In this document: in pieces, positions 1-8,216 of the stretch | How positions within the stretch are numbered: the first letter of the stretch is position 1 | Layout: each line of letters starts with the position of its first letter | Assembly: GCA_964567585.1 (NCBI GenBank) | Contig: CAZMND010000011.1 | Coordinates: 1-39,771, forward strand | Reading direction: 5' to 3' | From: CALZKI01 sp964567585 | Lineage (GTDB): Bacteria; Bacillota; Clostridia; Lachnospirales; Lachnospiraceae | Length of the DNA: 39,771 nucleotides | Program-made: the position numbers and the translations under genes | Notes under the pieces: generated by a model | The model's database searches: none | What the model saw: the letters and a program-made list of their open reading frames with translations, nothing else | Told to the model about the DNA's origin: nothing

Positions 1-41
1 TATTAAATTGATGCTTGGTAGCGCAATGAAAAAATTATAAA

Positions 42-70
42 TTCCATTTTCCCTTCATATATAGTATAAT
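42..70 (+). promoter_or_regulatory. Probable sigma-A promoter of glnA
   Basis: A perfect -10 box TATAAT lies at 65-70. A poor -35 candidate TTCCAT lies at 42-47, 17 bp upstream. The start codon at 107 follows about 30 bases after the expected transcription start. The weak -35 suggests dependence on an activator or derepression, but no operator could be identified in the 41 bases available upstream. Confidence 0.5.
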
Positions 71-106
71 CATTCTCATGAAAATACTTTTATGGAGGGA
101 ATTTTT

Positions 107-1531
107 ATGTCAAAAACTACAAAAGACATTATTTCGTTTATACAAGAAAACGGAATTCAAATGGTTGATTTTAAAATAGTGGATATTAACGGACAGTTCC
201 GTCACGTTACTATTCCTGCCTCGCAGTTCACCGAATCTACAATGACAGACGGTATCGGTTTTGATGCTTCCAACTATGGTTATGCAGTTGTAGAAAAAAG
301 TGATATGGTATTTATTCCTGATTTGGATACTGCCATTATCGACCCATACTGCAACGTTCCAACGCTTTCCATCACAGGAAATGCAATGGTTATTGACCAT
401 CCGAACAACCGCCCTTTAGACCAGTATCCAAGAAATATCGTACTGGCTGCTGAGCAATATATGAAAAACACAGGTATTGCTGATACAATGCTTATTTTGC
501 CGGAATTTGAATTCCATATGTTTGATCAGGTTGGCTGGTCTGTACGCCCCGACTCCATAGGCGTAGAATTAGACGCAAAACAGGCTTACTGGAACAGTGC
601 CTGCGAAGGCTTAGGTAATGTAGTTCCTCACCAGAAAAACTATCACATTGCCAAACCTTTTGATACAACTTACGAATGTCGCTCCGAAATGTGCTTAGAA
701 CTTGAAAAAATGGGCATTCAGATTAAATATCATCACCCGGAGGTTGGTGCCGCAGGTCAGTTTGAAATTGAACCTATGCTTGGCCAGATGTCAAAAATGG
801 CTGACGCATCTATGATGATTAAATATGTCATCCACAACACCGCTGCTAAATACGGTCAGGTAGCAACCTTTATGCCAAAACCTGTTTACGGCGAAGCAGG
901 AAACGGTATGCACGTGCATATGCTTTTATTAAAAGATGGTGAACCTGTTTTCTCGGATGATAACGGTTACTCTCACTTAAGTGAAACAGCCCACTATTTT
1001 ATGGGTGGCCTTTTAAAACACATTGCATCTTTATGTGCCATTACAAACCCAAGTACCAACTCCTTCAAACGTTTAGTACCGGGCTTTGAAGCACCTGTAA
1101 CAGTGGGTTATGCAACTTCAAACCGTAGCGCAGTTATCCGTATTCCTGCATATGCAAAGACTCCGAATTTGCGTCGTTTTGAAATCCGTAACCCGGATGC
1201 TACCTGTAACCCATACCTTTGCTACGCTGCTCTCTTAATGGCAGGTCTTGACGGTGTCAAAAACAAAATAGATCCTCACGAAAATGGCTGGGGACCATAC
1301 GATATGAACCTTTACTCCTTATCGGATGAAGAAAAAGCAAAACTCTCTTCTCTTCCAACCCGTTTGGAAGATGCATTAGATGCACTGGAAAAAGACCATG
1401 ACTACTTAACAGCCGGTGGCGTTTTCCCGGAACAATTAATCAAAAATTTCATCTCAATGAAACGTAAAGAATGTTCAGAAATGTCAAAAATTCCACATCC
1501 TGCGGAATTTGATAAATATTTTAATATTTAA
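107..1531 (+). CDS. glnA: Glutamine synthetase, type I (GSI-beta-like), 474 aa
   Basis: This cytosolic dodecameric enzyme makes glutamine from glutamate, ammonia and ATP. The start at 107 is chosen because GGAGGG at 94-99 sits 7 bases before it; an in-frame ATG at 92 overlaps that ribosome binding site and is rejected. Visible GSI landmarks are the N-terminal beta-grasp domain (about 15-95), GQFEIEP near 220, NGMHVHM near 265, the NPSTNSFKRLVPGFEAP block near 320 and the R-N-R-S-A nucleotide/ammonia region. Length and C-terminal region resemble the proteobacterial beta subtype: a Tyr in the context NLYSLS lies where E. coli GlnA is adenylylated (NLYDLP). Whether this Tyr is modified here is unknown, and no adenylyltransferase gene is in the window. 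The gene stands alone between its own promoter and terminator. Confidence 0.96.
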   Translation: MSKTTKDIISFIQENGIQMVDFKIVDINGQFRHVTIPASQFTESTMTDGIGFDASNYGYAVVEKSDMVFIPDLDTAIIDPYCNVPTLSITGNAMVIDHPNNRPLDQYPRNIVLAAEQYMKNTGIADTMLILPEFEFHMFDQVGWSVRPDSIGVELDAKQAYWNSACEGLGNVVPHQKNYHIAKPFDTTYECRSEMCLELEKMGIQIKYHHPEVGAAGQFEIEPMLGQMSKMADASMMIKYVIHNTAAKYGQVATFMPKPVYGEAGNGMHVHMLLLKDGEPVFSDDNGYSHLSETAHYFMGGLLKHIASLCAITNPSTNSFKRLVPGFEAPVTVGYATSNRSAVIRIPAYAKTPNLRRFEIRNPDATCNPYLCYAALLMAGLDGVKNKIDPHENGWGPYDMNLYSLSDEEKAKLSSLPTRLEDALDALEKDHDYLTAGGVFPEQLIKNFISMKRKECSEMSKIPHPAEFDKYFNI

Positions 1532-1541
1532 AGAAAAAGCC

Positions 1542-1584
1542 AAAAGGAGCCTCTACCCCAACTTTGAGTAGAAGCTCCTTTTAT
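1542..1584. terminator. Bidirectional rho-independent terminator between glnA and the minus-strand operon
   Basis: Arms at 1542-1556 and 1568-1582 pair over 15 positions, all Watson-Crick except one G-U. The arms begin with AAAA and end with TTTT, so the hairpin has a U-tract in both directions. It lies 11 bases after the glnA stop and just after the stop of the convergent small gene at 1586, so it can serve both transcripts. Confidence 0.85.
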
Positions 1585-1585
1585 A

Positions 1586-1762
1586 CTAATTTTCTATCGT
1601 ATACTGAAAACACTCATATTTCAGTTTCATACCTTCCGCAATTTCATCCGGAAGCAATGCTCTTGCAACCAATTTTGTTTCTGCATTTTCTGAATCCATA
1701 AGTTTCAAATTAGCATAATCCCCATCTATACTGTCTACCACATAATAACTTGTTCCTAACAT
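1586..1762 (-). CDS. Small DUF3006-like protein, 58 aa
   Basis: This short ORF begins with ATG at 1762, preceded by AGGAGAA with good spacing, and ends at TAG 1586-1588. Its first 7 bases overlap the end of the HAD phosphatase gene, which suggests translational coupling. The N-terminal pattern YYVVDSIDGDYANL and the later ALLPDEIAEG resemble DUF3006 proteins, in which a short strand-rich unit ends in a Leu-Pro-x-x-x-x-x-G segment. No signal peptide or membrane segment is seen. The function of the family is not established. The assignment rests on pattern recall; the gene itself is well supported by its ribosome binding site and overlap. Confidence 0.75.
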   Translation of the reverse strand: MLGTSYYVVDSIDGDYANLKLMDSENAETKLVARALLPDEIAEGMKLKYECFQYTIEN

Positions 1763-2418
1763 AATTCTTCTCCTAATATCTTCACAACTTCCATTGGCTC
1801 TTTGACAAAACAGTCTGCTCCGTATTCTTGAAGCAATTCTCTGTCACGAAATCCCCACAAAACCGAAATGCAAGGAAGACCCGAATTTACTGCCGTCTGA
1901 TAATCCACTTCCGAATCACCTATATACACCGTGTCATCTTTTGTGGCTCCTATTTCTTCCATAGCCAAATACACAAGGTCCGGTGCCGGCTTTTTGTTCA
2001 TTCCTTCTCGTTCCCCAACAGCTACATCAATGTATTCTCCAAAAAACTGCTTACTCAAAACCTTCAACGTCGCATCTGCTTTATTAGATACAATGGCCAT
2101 TTTATAGCCGGCTTTTTTCAAAGAATCCAACATTTCATATATACCCTCGTATGGTGCCGTAAAATCGGCACAATGAATCATATAGTGTGCCCTAAACATA
2201 GAAAGAATTTCATCAATTTTTTCATCTGAAGTTCCCTTTGGAGCTGCTCTTTCAATCAGTTTTCTTAAACCATTTCCAACAAAAGAACGGACTTCCTGAT
2301 AATTCCTCTCAGGAAATCCAACTTCCCTAAAACAATAATTCAATGTATTTTGTAAATCTGTCAGGGAATCAAGTAATGTCCCATCCATATCAAAAATAAT
2401 ATATTTAATATTCTTCAT
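1756..2418 (-). CDS. HAD-superfamily hydrolase, phosphoglycolate-phosphatase-like, 220 aa
   Basis: A cytosolic HAD phosphatase of the Gph/PpaX/beta-phosphoglucomutase-like subfamily. Motif I FDMDGTLLDS (nucleophile Asp and acid-base Asp) is at residues 8-17, a helical cap domain follows (about 18-80), motif II VSNKAD is near 110, and motif IV GDSEVD is near 165. The start at 2418 gives the usual five-residue lead before the first strand; an in-frame ATG at 2433 would overlap metA by 11 bases. Neither start has a strong ribosome binding site. The gene follows metA and precedes the small DUF3006-like gene in one operon. Substrate cannot be told from sequence: phosphoglycolate, pyrophosphate or a sugar phosphate are all possible. 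Confidence 0.88.
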   Translation of the reverse strand: MKNIKYIIFDMDGTLLDSLTDLQNTLNYCFREVGFPERNYQEVRSFVGNGLRKLIERAAPKGTSDEKIDEILSMFRAHYMIHCADFTAPYEGIYEMLDSLKKAGYKMAIVSNKADATLKVLSKQFFGEYIDVAVGEREGMNKKPAPDLVYLAMEEIGATKDDTVYIGDSEVDYQTAVNSGLPCISVLWGFRDRELLQEYGADCFVKEPMEVVKILGEELC

Positions 2419-2422
2419 ACTC

Positions 2423-3328
2423 TTACCACTCATACGGAGTTCTCTGGTAAACGTAATAATTTAACCAGTTGGAATAAATGTTATTACTGTGTGAACGCCA
2501 CTGTAATAATGGCTTCTGACTCGGGTCATCATCCGGATAATAATTGTACGGAATATGAATCGGGAGGCCTTTATCCAAATCCCTGTGATATTCCTTATCC
2601 AAGGTATATCTGTCATACTCCGGATGCCCGTTTAAGAACACCTTTTTACCGCCTTCAGCAATAGCAAGAAATACGCCTGCCGCCTCTGATTCCGCCAATA
2701 CAGTCAGTTCCTTGCAGGCATGAATTTCCGATGACGGAGTTTCCGTATGTCTGCTGTGCGGTGCCAAAAAGACATCGTCAAAGCCTCGTACCAACGGTTC
2801 TTTTCTCTTATGTACTTTATGTTCATAAATTCCAAACAACTTCTCAGAAAGCTGACGCTTCTGAATGCCGTAATAATGATAAAACCCGGCCTGAGCCGCC
2901 CAGCAAATATGTAATGTACTGGTTACGTTTGTCTCCGCCCAGTCCATAATTTCACACATTTCTTCCCAGTAATCCACCTCTTCAAAAGTAATGTTTTCAA
3001 GCGGCGCACCTGTAATAATCAGACCATCGTACTTGTTTTCTTTGAGCTGGTCAAATGTCACATAAAACTTGTTCAAATGGTTTGCTGACGTATTTAGAGA
3101 TACGTGTCCGCTGGCCATAACAAATGTCACATCAATCTGCAAAGGTGTATTTGACAGTGCACGAAGAAGCTGCAATTCCGTATCCTGTTTAATCGGCATC
3201 AAATTCAAAATTGCCACCTTCAAAGGACGGATATCCTGGTGCATCGCCCTGTTTTCATTCATTACGAATATATTTTCATTTTCCAATATTTCCGCTGCCG
3301 GTAAATCACTTTGTACTCTGATTGGCAT
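2423..3328 (-). CDS. metA: Homoserine O-acyltransferase (MetA/MetAA), probably acetyl-CoA-specific, 301 aa
   Basis: This enzyme activates the hydroxyl of homoserine in methionine synthesis. The protein is a full-length MetA: start MPIRVQSDLPA, the LNLMPIK block near 43, the catalytic Cys in HICWAAQAG near 142, and a Glu in the NGHPEYD segment near 237. In ITGAPLE (near 105-111) a Glu stands where E. coli MetA has Gly111. Published work on MetA specificity links Glu here to acetyl-CoA and Gly to succinyl-CoA, so O-acetylhomoserine is the predicted product. GGAGAG lies 7 bases before the start and overlaps the ligA stop region. No SAM riboswitch or T-box is present because the gene sits 4 bases behind ligA. 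Confidence 0.95.
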   Translation of the reverse strand: MPIRVQSDLPAAEILENENIFVMNENRAMHQDIRPLKVAILNLMPIKQDTELQLLRALSNTPLQIDVTFVMASGHVSLNTSANHLNKFYVTFDQLKENKYDGLIITGAPLENITFEEVDYWEEMCEIMDWAETNVTSTLHICWAAQAGFYHYYGIQKRQLSEKLFGIYEHKVHKRKEPLVRGFDDVFLAPHSRHTETPSSEIHACKELTVLAESEAAGVFLAIAEGGKKVFLNGHPEYDRYTLDKEYHRDLDKGLPIHIPYNYYPDDDPSQKPLLQWRSHSNNIYSNWLNYYVYQRTPYEW

Positions 3329-3332
3329 TGTC

Positions 3333-5300
3333 TTACTCTCCTACCATTGCAAGAAACTCATCCTCCGAAATAATCGGCACCGAAAGTTCCTTGGCTTTTT
3401 TATTTTTTCCCGACGTACTGTTCACATCGTTATTGATTAAATAGGTGGTCTTTCCGGTCACACTTCCCGTCACCTTTCCACCACGGCTTTCGATAAATTC
3501 TTTTAGTTCACTACGGTTTGCAAAATGATGCACATCTCCCGTGATAACAAAGATTTTATCAATTAATGTCTGCTCTCCTACTATAACCGATGGCGCAGTT
3601 GTTTGCAAGTTTTGTAATAAATCTGCCAAAATAGCTCTATTATCTTCTCTTTCAAACCAGTCCACAACCGCCTGGGCAAGCACATCACCCATACCCTCAA
3701 TGGCACTGATGTCCCCTTTGGAGGCAGTCATAATCTTGTCTATGTCATAATCAAAATGCTTGCACAAAACCTTAGCATTTGCAAGGCCGATACCCGCAAT
3801 ACCAATTCCGTATAAAATACGCACCAGTGTAGTATCTTTTGCCTTTTCGATACTTTGCATCAAATTATCATAGGACTTACATCCAAAGCCCTCCATCGAT
3901 ACAATTTCCTCTCTGTGCTCATCCAATCGGAAAATATCACCTAATTTTTGAATAAAGCCTTTGGCAATGAATTTTTCCAGCGTAGCTTCGCTGAGCCCTT
4001 CAATATTCAGTGCGTCGCGGCTTACAAAAAGCGAAAACGCCTTAACTTTCTTCGCAGGACACTCAGGATTGATACAATACAAAGATTCCACATCATTTAA
4101 CTTTTGAATCTTTGTAATGCCGCCACAGGCCGGGCAACTATCCGGAATTTCCAAATTTCCGCTCTTTGTCAGGTTTTCTGCAATCTGCGGAATTATCATA
4201 TTGGCCTTGTAAACCATCACATGGTCACCAATTCCAATCTGCATATTTTTCATAATGCTGACATTGTGAAGTGACGCTCTGGAAACAGTCGTTCCTTCCA
4301 GTTCCACCGGCTCAAAGATCGCCACCGGATTGATAAGTCCCGTACGGCTCGGACTCCACTCAATCTCTTTTAAAATTGTTTCTTTCGTTTCATCCTGCCA
4401 CTTAAAAGCAATGGAATCCCTTGGAAATTTCGCAGTTCTTCCAAGGCTTTTTGCATAGTCCAAATCACATAAAGTCAGTACCAGACCATCGGATGGTACA
4501 TCATATGTGACAATTTTCTCTTCATAGGCTTTTATACCTTCTAAAATAGAATTTGTCGATACCCTGATATAATCTACAATCTCAAAGCCCTGCTCCTTCA
4601 AGAAAAGGAACTGGTTTTCCCTGTCATTTTTCCAATCTTTTTCCAGTCCGCCTTCCTCTGCCTTCACTAATGAAAACGCATAAAAACGTACATTTCGTTT
4701 TGCAGTAATTTCATTATTAAGCTGACGCACGGAACCGCTGCAAAGATTCCTAGGATTTTTGTATTTTTCTTCATCCTCTGCCATCTGACTGTTGATTTTT
4801 TCAAAGTCCGTGTATGTGATAACCGCTTCGCCGCGCAGTACCAACTGCCCTTTAAAAGGAATTTGAAGTGGTACATTTACAAATACCTTAGCATTCTGTG
4901 TTATAACTTCTCCCACTTCCCCATTACCTCTGGTAACGGCCTTTAAAAGTTTGCCGTCTTCATAAGTTAATACAATAGTAAGCCCATCCAATTTCCACGA
5001 AAGAAGCGCTTCCTTTCCATTAAGCCAGTCCCGAAGTTCCTCCCTGTCTTTTGTCTTTGCAAGGGAAAGCATCGGTTTTTCATGGGGTTCTTTTGGAAGT
5101 TCCTCCACTGCCTCATATCCAACATTTACAGTAGGACTGTTTGCAAAAGTAACGCCGGTTTCTTCTTCCAGCTTCACCAGTTCATCATACAACGCATCGT
5201 ATTCAAAGTTGCTCATAATTTCTTCGTCTTTTGCATAATATGCTTTTGATGCTTCATTCAATTTATCTACTAACTCTTTCATTCTGGAAGCCTTGTCCAT
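3333..5300 (-). CDS. ligA: NAD-dependent DNA ligase, divergent Lachnospiraceae type, 655 aa
   Basis: Seals 3'-OH/5'-phosphate nicks using NAD+. Order: N-terminal Ia-like helices with the YDALYDELVKLEEETG region; adenylation domain with nucleophile Lys in SWKLDG near residue 103; OB fold beginning around GLINPVAIFEP; four-Cys zinc finger (CPAC, then C and C in YCINPECP) near 390-415; helix-hairpin-helix repeats; C-terminal BRCT domain from about 580. Several normally invariant spots differ: RGNGEVGEVIT replaces the usual RGDG-x-x-GED-V/I-T, and MLSLAKTKD replaces the usual MLSLDNAF. The key Lys, zinc Cys residues and BRCT are intact, so it should be active. The gene starts immediately after the rluF stop and is followed 4 bases later by metA. 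It may be the housekeeping ligase or an extra copy; the window does not say. Confidence 0.94.
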   Translation of the reverse strand: MDKASRMKELVDKLNEASKAYYAKDEEIMSNFEYDALYDELVKLEEETGVTFANSPTVNVGYEAVEELPKEPHEKPMLSLAKTKDREELRDWLNGKEALLSWKLDGLTIVLTYEDGKLLKAVTRGNGEVGEVITQNAKVFVNVPLQIPFKGQLVLRGEAVITYTDFEKINSQMAEDEEKYKNPRNLCSGSVRQLNNEITAKRNVRFYAFSLVKAEEGGLEKDWKNDRENQFLFLKEQGFEIVDYIRVSTNSILEGIKAYEEKIVTYDVPSDGLVLTLCDLDYAKSLGRTAKFPRDSIAFKWQDETKETILKEIEWSPSRTGLINPVAIFEPVELEGTTVSRASLHNVSIMKNMQIGIGDHVMVYKANMIIPQIAENLTKSGNLEIPDSCPACGGITKIQKLNDVESLYCINPECPAKKVKAFSLFVSRDALNIEGLSEATLEKFIAKGFIQKLGDIFRLDEHREEIVSMEGFGCKSYDNLMQSIEKAKDTTLVRILYGIGIAGIGLANAKVLCKHFDYDIDKIMTASKGDISAIEGMGDVLAQAVVDWFEREDNRAILADLLQNLQTTAPSVIVGEQTLIDKIFVITGDVHHFANRSELKEFIESRGGKVTGSVTGKTTYLINNDVNSTSGKNKKAKELSVPIISEDEFLAMVGE

Positions 5301-6017
5301 CTATTTAAGTCCCACCGTTTCATATAAATTTTCTTTTTCTCGTTCGGTCAGTTCCCGATACTGTCCGATTTTCAATCCATCTATTGTAATTTTTTCGATT
5401 CGTATACGTTTTAAACTTGTTACATTATATCCAAGGCTCTTTGCCATACGCCTGATTTGTCTGTTGAGCCCCTGTGTCAAAATAATTTTAAAGGTAAACT
5501 TACCCACCTGTTCTACATGGCATGTTCTTGTGGTTCGGTCCAGTTCACTTAAATATACTCCGGAAGACATTTTTTCCACAAATGCCGGCGTAATTTCCTT
5601 GTCAACCTTTACCACATATTCCTTCTCATGCTGATGGCTTCCTTTCATCAGTGCCTGAATCAAATCACCGTCATTTGTCAATAAAATAAGCCCTTCCGAC
5701 TCCTTATCCAGTCTTCCTGCATAAGTAACCCTGACCGGATATTTTACATATTCCAAAATCGTTTTTTCGGCAAATTTATCTTTTTCCGTACAGGTAATAC
5801 CAATCGGTTTATAAAAAGCCAGCACCACCTTATCGTCCTTTGCCTGAATCACTTTCCCGTTCACGCAGACTACGTCCTTACCCGAAACACCCATACCCTG
5901 CGATGCAATCTTACCATTGATGGTCACTTTTCCTGCGTCTATCAGTTTGTCGGCCTCACGTCTTGAACAAACTCCGGCACTCGCTATGTACTTATTGATT
6001 CTAACTGTTTCCGACAT
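5301..6017 (-). CDS. rluF: 23S rRNA pseudouridine synthase, RluB/RluF family, 238 aa
   Basis: Isomerises a uridine in 23S rRNA to pseudouridine. An S4 RNA-binding domain occupies residues about 5-60 (RINKYIASAGVCSRREADKLI). The catalytic domain follows, with the active-site Asp in AGRLDKESEGL near 100 and the family's QGLNRQIRRM motif near 185. Details such as the HEKEYVV segment and overall length fit RluF rather than RluB or RsuA, but target uridine is inferred. The stop is adjacent to the ligA start and the start is 2 bases behind the alkD-like gene, so the genes are surely co-transcribed. Confidence 0.92.
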   Translation of the reverse strand: MSETVRINKYIASAGVCSRREADKLIDAGKVTINGKIASQGMGVSGKDVVCVNGKVIQAKDDKVVLAFYKPIGITCTEKDKFAEKTILEYVKYPVRVTYAGRLDKESEGLILLTNDGDLIQALMKGSHQHEKEYVVKVDKEITPAFVEKMSSGVYLSELDRTTRTCHVEQVGKFTFKIILTQGLNRQIRRMAKSLGYNVTSLKRIRIEKITIDGLKIGQYRELTEREKENLYETVGLK

Positions 6018-6019
6018 AG

Positions 6020-6715
6020 TTACTTCTTTCTCTTTCTTAACTCTACCTTGTCTTCTTCGCTGACGCGGTAGGATTCACACATTTTTTGTATAGCCTTGTT
6101 GAGTGTCGTTTTGGGCCAATCCCACCCAAGCGCTTCGCCTGTCTGCTTTGGGAATTTGGCATAAGCCGTTGCCAGTGCCCACGCAATTCCCATCATAGCA
6201 TAATAATCATCCTGTTTCATGGAAAAAAGCTGCTTAAGTACTCTTTCTATGTATTCTTCCGTCAAAAAGTAATCCATATACATAACAGCAGCTACACGAA
6301 TCTCAAATTCTTTTTCACTTTTTGCATAAGGCAACAAAAAATCCCATACCCTGTCCCTATGCTTTGGGGCATCCTTAAAAGTACTGCAAAAACCGTCATT
6401 TACAGACCAATCCTTTATTTTGGGAATAAACCTTTTGGCATAGAAAAGTCTTTCTTCAATATCCATTTTAGCATAACCGATGACAAAACCCTGAAGCATC
6501 ACTTCTTCAAAATAATCTTCGGCCGGATTTTCCAAATACTTTCTAAAGTCCGACTTACAAATCTCTTTTGCAAGTGCTCTCAATTTGGGAATTCTGCATC
6601 CGAGCATATTGTCGCAGTCAGGAATCAAACTACTTGAAAATACCTTGTAATTATTCTCTGCCAGTTCAAATAAACAGTCCTTCACTTTTTCCTGCGTATA
6701 ACAATAATCCTTCAT
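6020..6715 (-). CDS. AlkD-like DNA alkylation repair protein, 231 aa
   Basis: A helical-repeat (HEAT-like) protein of the DNA alkylation repair enzyme family, whose studied members are glycosylases that remove bulky or cationic alkylated purines. Supporting features are the lengthwise alpha-helical pattern, the conserved R-I-P-x-L-R-x-L-A-K segment near 40-50, the EEVMLQGFVIGY helix near 70 and WSVNDGFCSTFK near 102, a position where the family carries W-x-x-x-D. Length is normal. It is the first gene of the alkD-rluF-ligA-metA-HAD-DUF3006 operon. The ribosome binding site before 6715 is weak (GGAAAA, set far back). Actual glycosylase activity is inferred from the family only. Confidence 0.87.
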   Translation of the reverse strand: MKDYCYTQEKVKDCLFELAENNYKVFSSSLIPDCDNMLGCRIPKLRALAKEICKSDFRKYLENPAEDYFEEVMLQGFVIGYAKMDIEERLFYAKRFIPKIKDWSVNDGFCSTFKDAPKHRDRVWDFLLPYAKSEKEFEIRVAAVMYMDYFLTEEYIERVLKQLFSMKQDDYYAMMGIAWALATAYAKFPKQTGEALGWDWPKTTLNKAIQKMCESYRVSEEDKVELRKRKK

Positions 6716-6755
6716 AACTATACCATATTTTCCTTTTTTCTTCCATCGAATGTAC

Positions 6756-6796
6756 TAAAAAAGGACATTTCTTAGTTAATAAAAAATGCCCTCTTT
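6756..6796 (-). terminator. Rho-independent terminator after the SH3-domain gene
   Basis: Read on the minus strand, GGGCATTT (6784-6791) pairs with AAATGTCC (6763-6770) with one G-U, followed by a run of six T residues (6757-6762). It lies just past the stop at 6805. Confidence 0.75.
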
Positions 6797-6804
6797 GATT
6801 ACTA

Positions 6805-8013
6805 TTAATCTACAAATTCAGATTTTACATAAGCCGTCTTACCGTCATAACGAATCTTTGTCCAGCCGTCAGAACGTTTTTCCAACAAATCCAGTTTTTC
6901 ACCTTCATATACAACACCAAGTTTTTCTCCGTTCTGGCTCGCTGTACTTCGGATATTTACTGTTGTATTGGCTGTTACAGTACCGATAACATCACCGCTT
7001 CCTGTTTCAGGTTCCTGTGCCTCTTCAATAATAGAAACATATTCTGATTTAATAAATCCGCTTCCGCCTTCGTATTCAATTTCCGTCCAGCCGTTTTCCC
7101 ATACCTTGATAACATCAAAGATTTCACCCATCTGGGCTTTACCTTTTTTATCAGCTGTCTGACTTGCGGAACTTCTAATATTAACAACATCTGTTGCTTT
7201 TGCTTTCATCTCTATTATAACTTCCGGTTCTACCACTGTTTCCGGAATTTCTTCCGTAACCTGTTCCGGTTCAATTTCTACCAGTGCCTCGCCTACGCGA
7301 ATCGTAAGCTGCGCAAGTAAATCACTGTAAAACTGTGAAAATACCAAATCATTTGTAATCAAATCATTAAACTCAACGCTGACACGATTATTTAATTCCA
7401 CAACGTCATCCTGAAGTGACATTTCTTCAATGTATTTTGTAACTTCTTCAGACTCATTCGGATCTTCGTTGATATAGTACTTACCTTCTTCATTACAACA
7501 AACATAGTATGCTGCCATACCCGGTCCTTCTACATCAGAACCTACAAATTTCACTTCATAATACACATATGCAATATATGAGTTTTCAACCGGTCCCGGC
7601 TTTGTATACACTTCAATGGTTGTAAATCTGTCAATAAATCCTCCCATCTCAACGATATACATCTGTTCTGATTCCGATAAAAATCTGTTAATTTCAAGTG
7701 CTGCTACTGAATCACCATTCTCTAACGCATCATAATATAGCCCAATCAAATCATTTACAGCAGGATATGCGTTAAGTTCCATAACCGGAATTCCTGTTTC
7801 ATCCTGTGCAAGTTCAATCGTTTCAAGTGCTTCTAATGCCTTGTCATCCCTGCTAAGTCCCACCGCAACCAATACCGTAATAACAACGAGAATTACAAGA
7901 GCAATCGGCATAATTATCATCTTATGATCTAAAATCACGTACTTAAGGTTTTCCCTGATTTCACGGAAACGCTCTTTTCGTTCTTCCTTTTTCTGATTTT
8001 TGTTGTACTCCAT
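6805..8013 (-). CDS. Membrane-anchored protein with two C-terminal bacterial SH3 domains, 402 aa
   Basis: A probable cell-envelope protein. Residues 1-30 are highly charged and cytosolic, one membrane segment spans about 34-54 (IIMPIALVILVV...), and the rest is outside. After an unassigned region (60-250) comes an acidic Pro/Glu/Val linker, then two SH3b repeats at about 265-325 and 345-402, each with V-N-I-R-S-x-A-S-Q and a terminal K-S-E-(Y/F)-V. Such domains usually bind peptidoglycan or other wall components. The start at 8013 is chosen because GGAAGG lies 8 bases upstream. The open frame runs further into the tRNA gene, which is not coding. No catalytic domain is recognised. The gene is 27 bases behind tRNA-Arg and probably reads from the same promoter. 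Confidence 0.85.
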   Translation of the reverse strand: MEYNKNQKKEERKERFREIRENLKYVILDHKMIIMPIALVILVVITVLVAVGLSRDDKALEALETIELAQDETGIPVMELNAYPAVNDLIGLYYDALENGDSVAALEINRFLSESEQMYIVEMGGFIDRFTTIEVYTKPGPVENSYIAYVYYEVKFVGSDVEGPGMAAYYVCCNEEGKYYINEDPNESEEVTKYIEEMSLQDDVVELNNRVSVEFNDLITNDLVFSQFYSDLLAQLTIRVGEALVEIEPEQVTEEIPETVVEPEVIIEMKAKATDVVNIRSSASQTADKKGKAQMGEIFDVIKVWENGWTEIEYEGGSGFIKSEYVSIIEEAQEPETGSGDVIGTVTANTTVNIRSTASQNGEKLGVVYEGEKLDLLEKRSDGWTKIRYDGKTAYVKSEFVD

Positions 8014-8040
8014 AAAAACACCTTCCATTGTTTGTGATGA

Positions 8041-8112
8041 TGCACCCGACAGGAATCGAACCTGCATTAAAGGCGTCGGAGGCCTCCGTTCTATCCATTA
8101 GACTACGGGTGC
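8041..8112 (-). tRNA. tRNA-Arg (anticodon CCG)
   Basis: On the minus strand the sequence folds as a full cloverleaf: 7-bp acceptor stem GCACCCG/CGGGTGC, D-arm, anticodon stem GAGGC/GCCTT with loop CTCCGAC giving anticodon CCG, and a T-arm with loop TTCGATT. The discriminator base is A. The 3' CCA is not encoded. Confidence 0.95.
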
Positions 8113-8144
8113 AAATATTACAAATTTGTTACATCATCCTTTTT

Positions 8145-8173
8145 ATGATAGCACATTGCCCTATGAATGTCTA
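8145..8173 (-). promoter_or_regulatory. Sigma-A promoter of tRNA-Arg and the SH3-domain gene
   Basis: On the minus strand, TAGACA (8168-8173) and TATCAT (8145-8150) are separated by 17 bp, each one mismatch from consensus. Predicted transcription starts near 8138, about 26 bases before the mature tRNA 5' end. Confidence 0.75.
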
Positions 8174-8216
8174 GTAAAAAGCATTTTTGAAGTACTATAT
8201 TATCAGTTAAAACATC

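Noticed and set aside
3329..3332. SAM riboswitch or T-box upstream of metA
   Set aside because: Only 4 bases separate metA from ligA, so no leader exists here.
6086..6637. 183-aa plus-strand open frame opposite the alkD-like gene
   Set aside because: Antisense shadow of a conserved protein; composition rich in Phe, His and Ile, typical of non-coding frames.
8014..8067. N-terminal extension of the SH3-domain protein (begins MQVRFLSGA)
   Set aside because: This frame translates the tRNA-Arg 3' half; the real start at 8013 has its own ribosome binding site.
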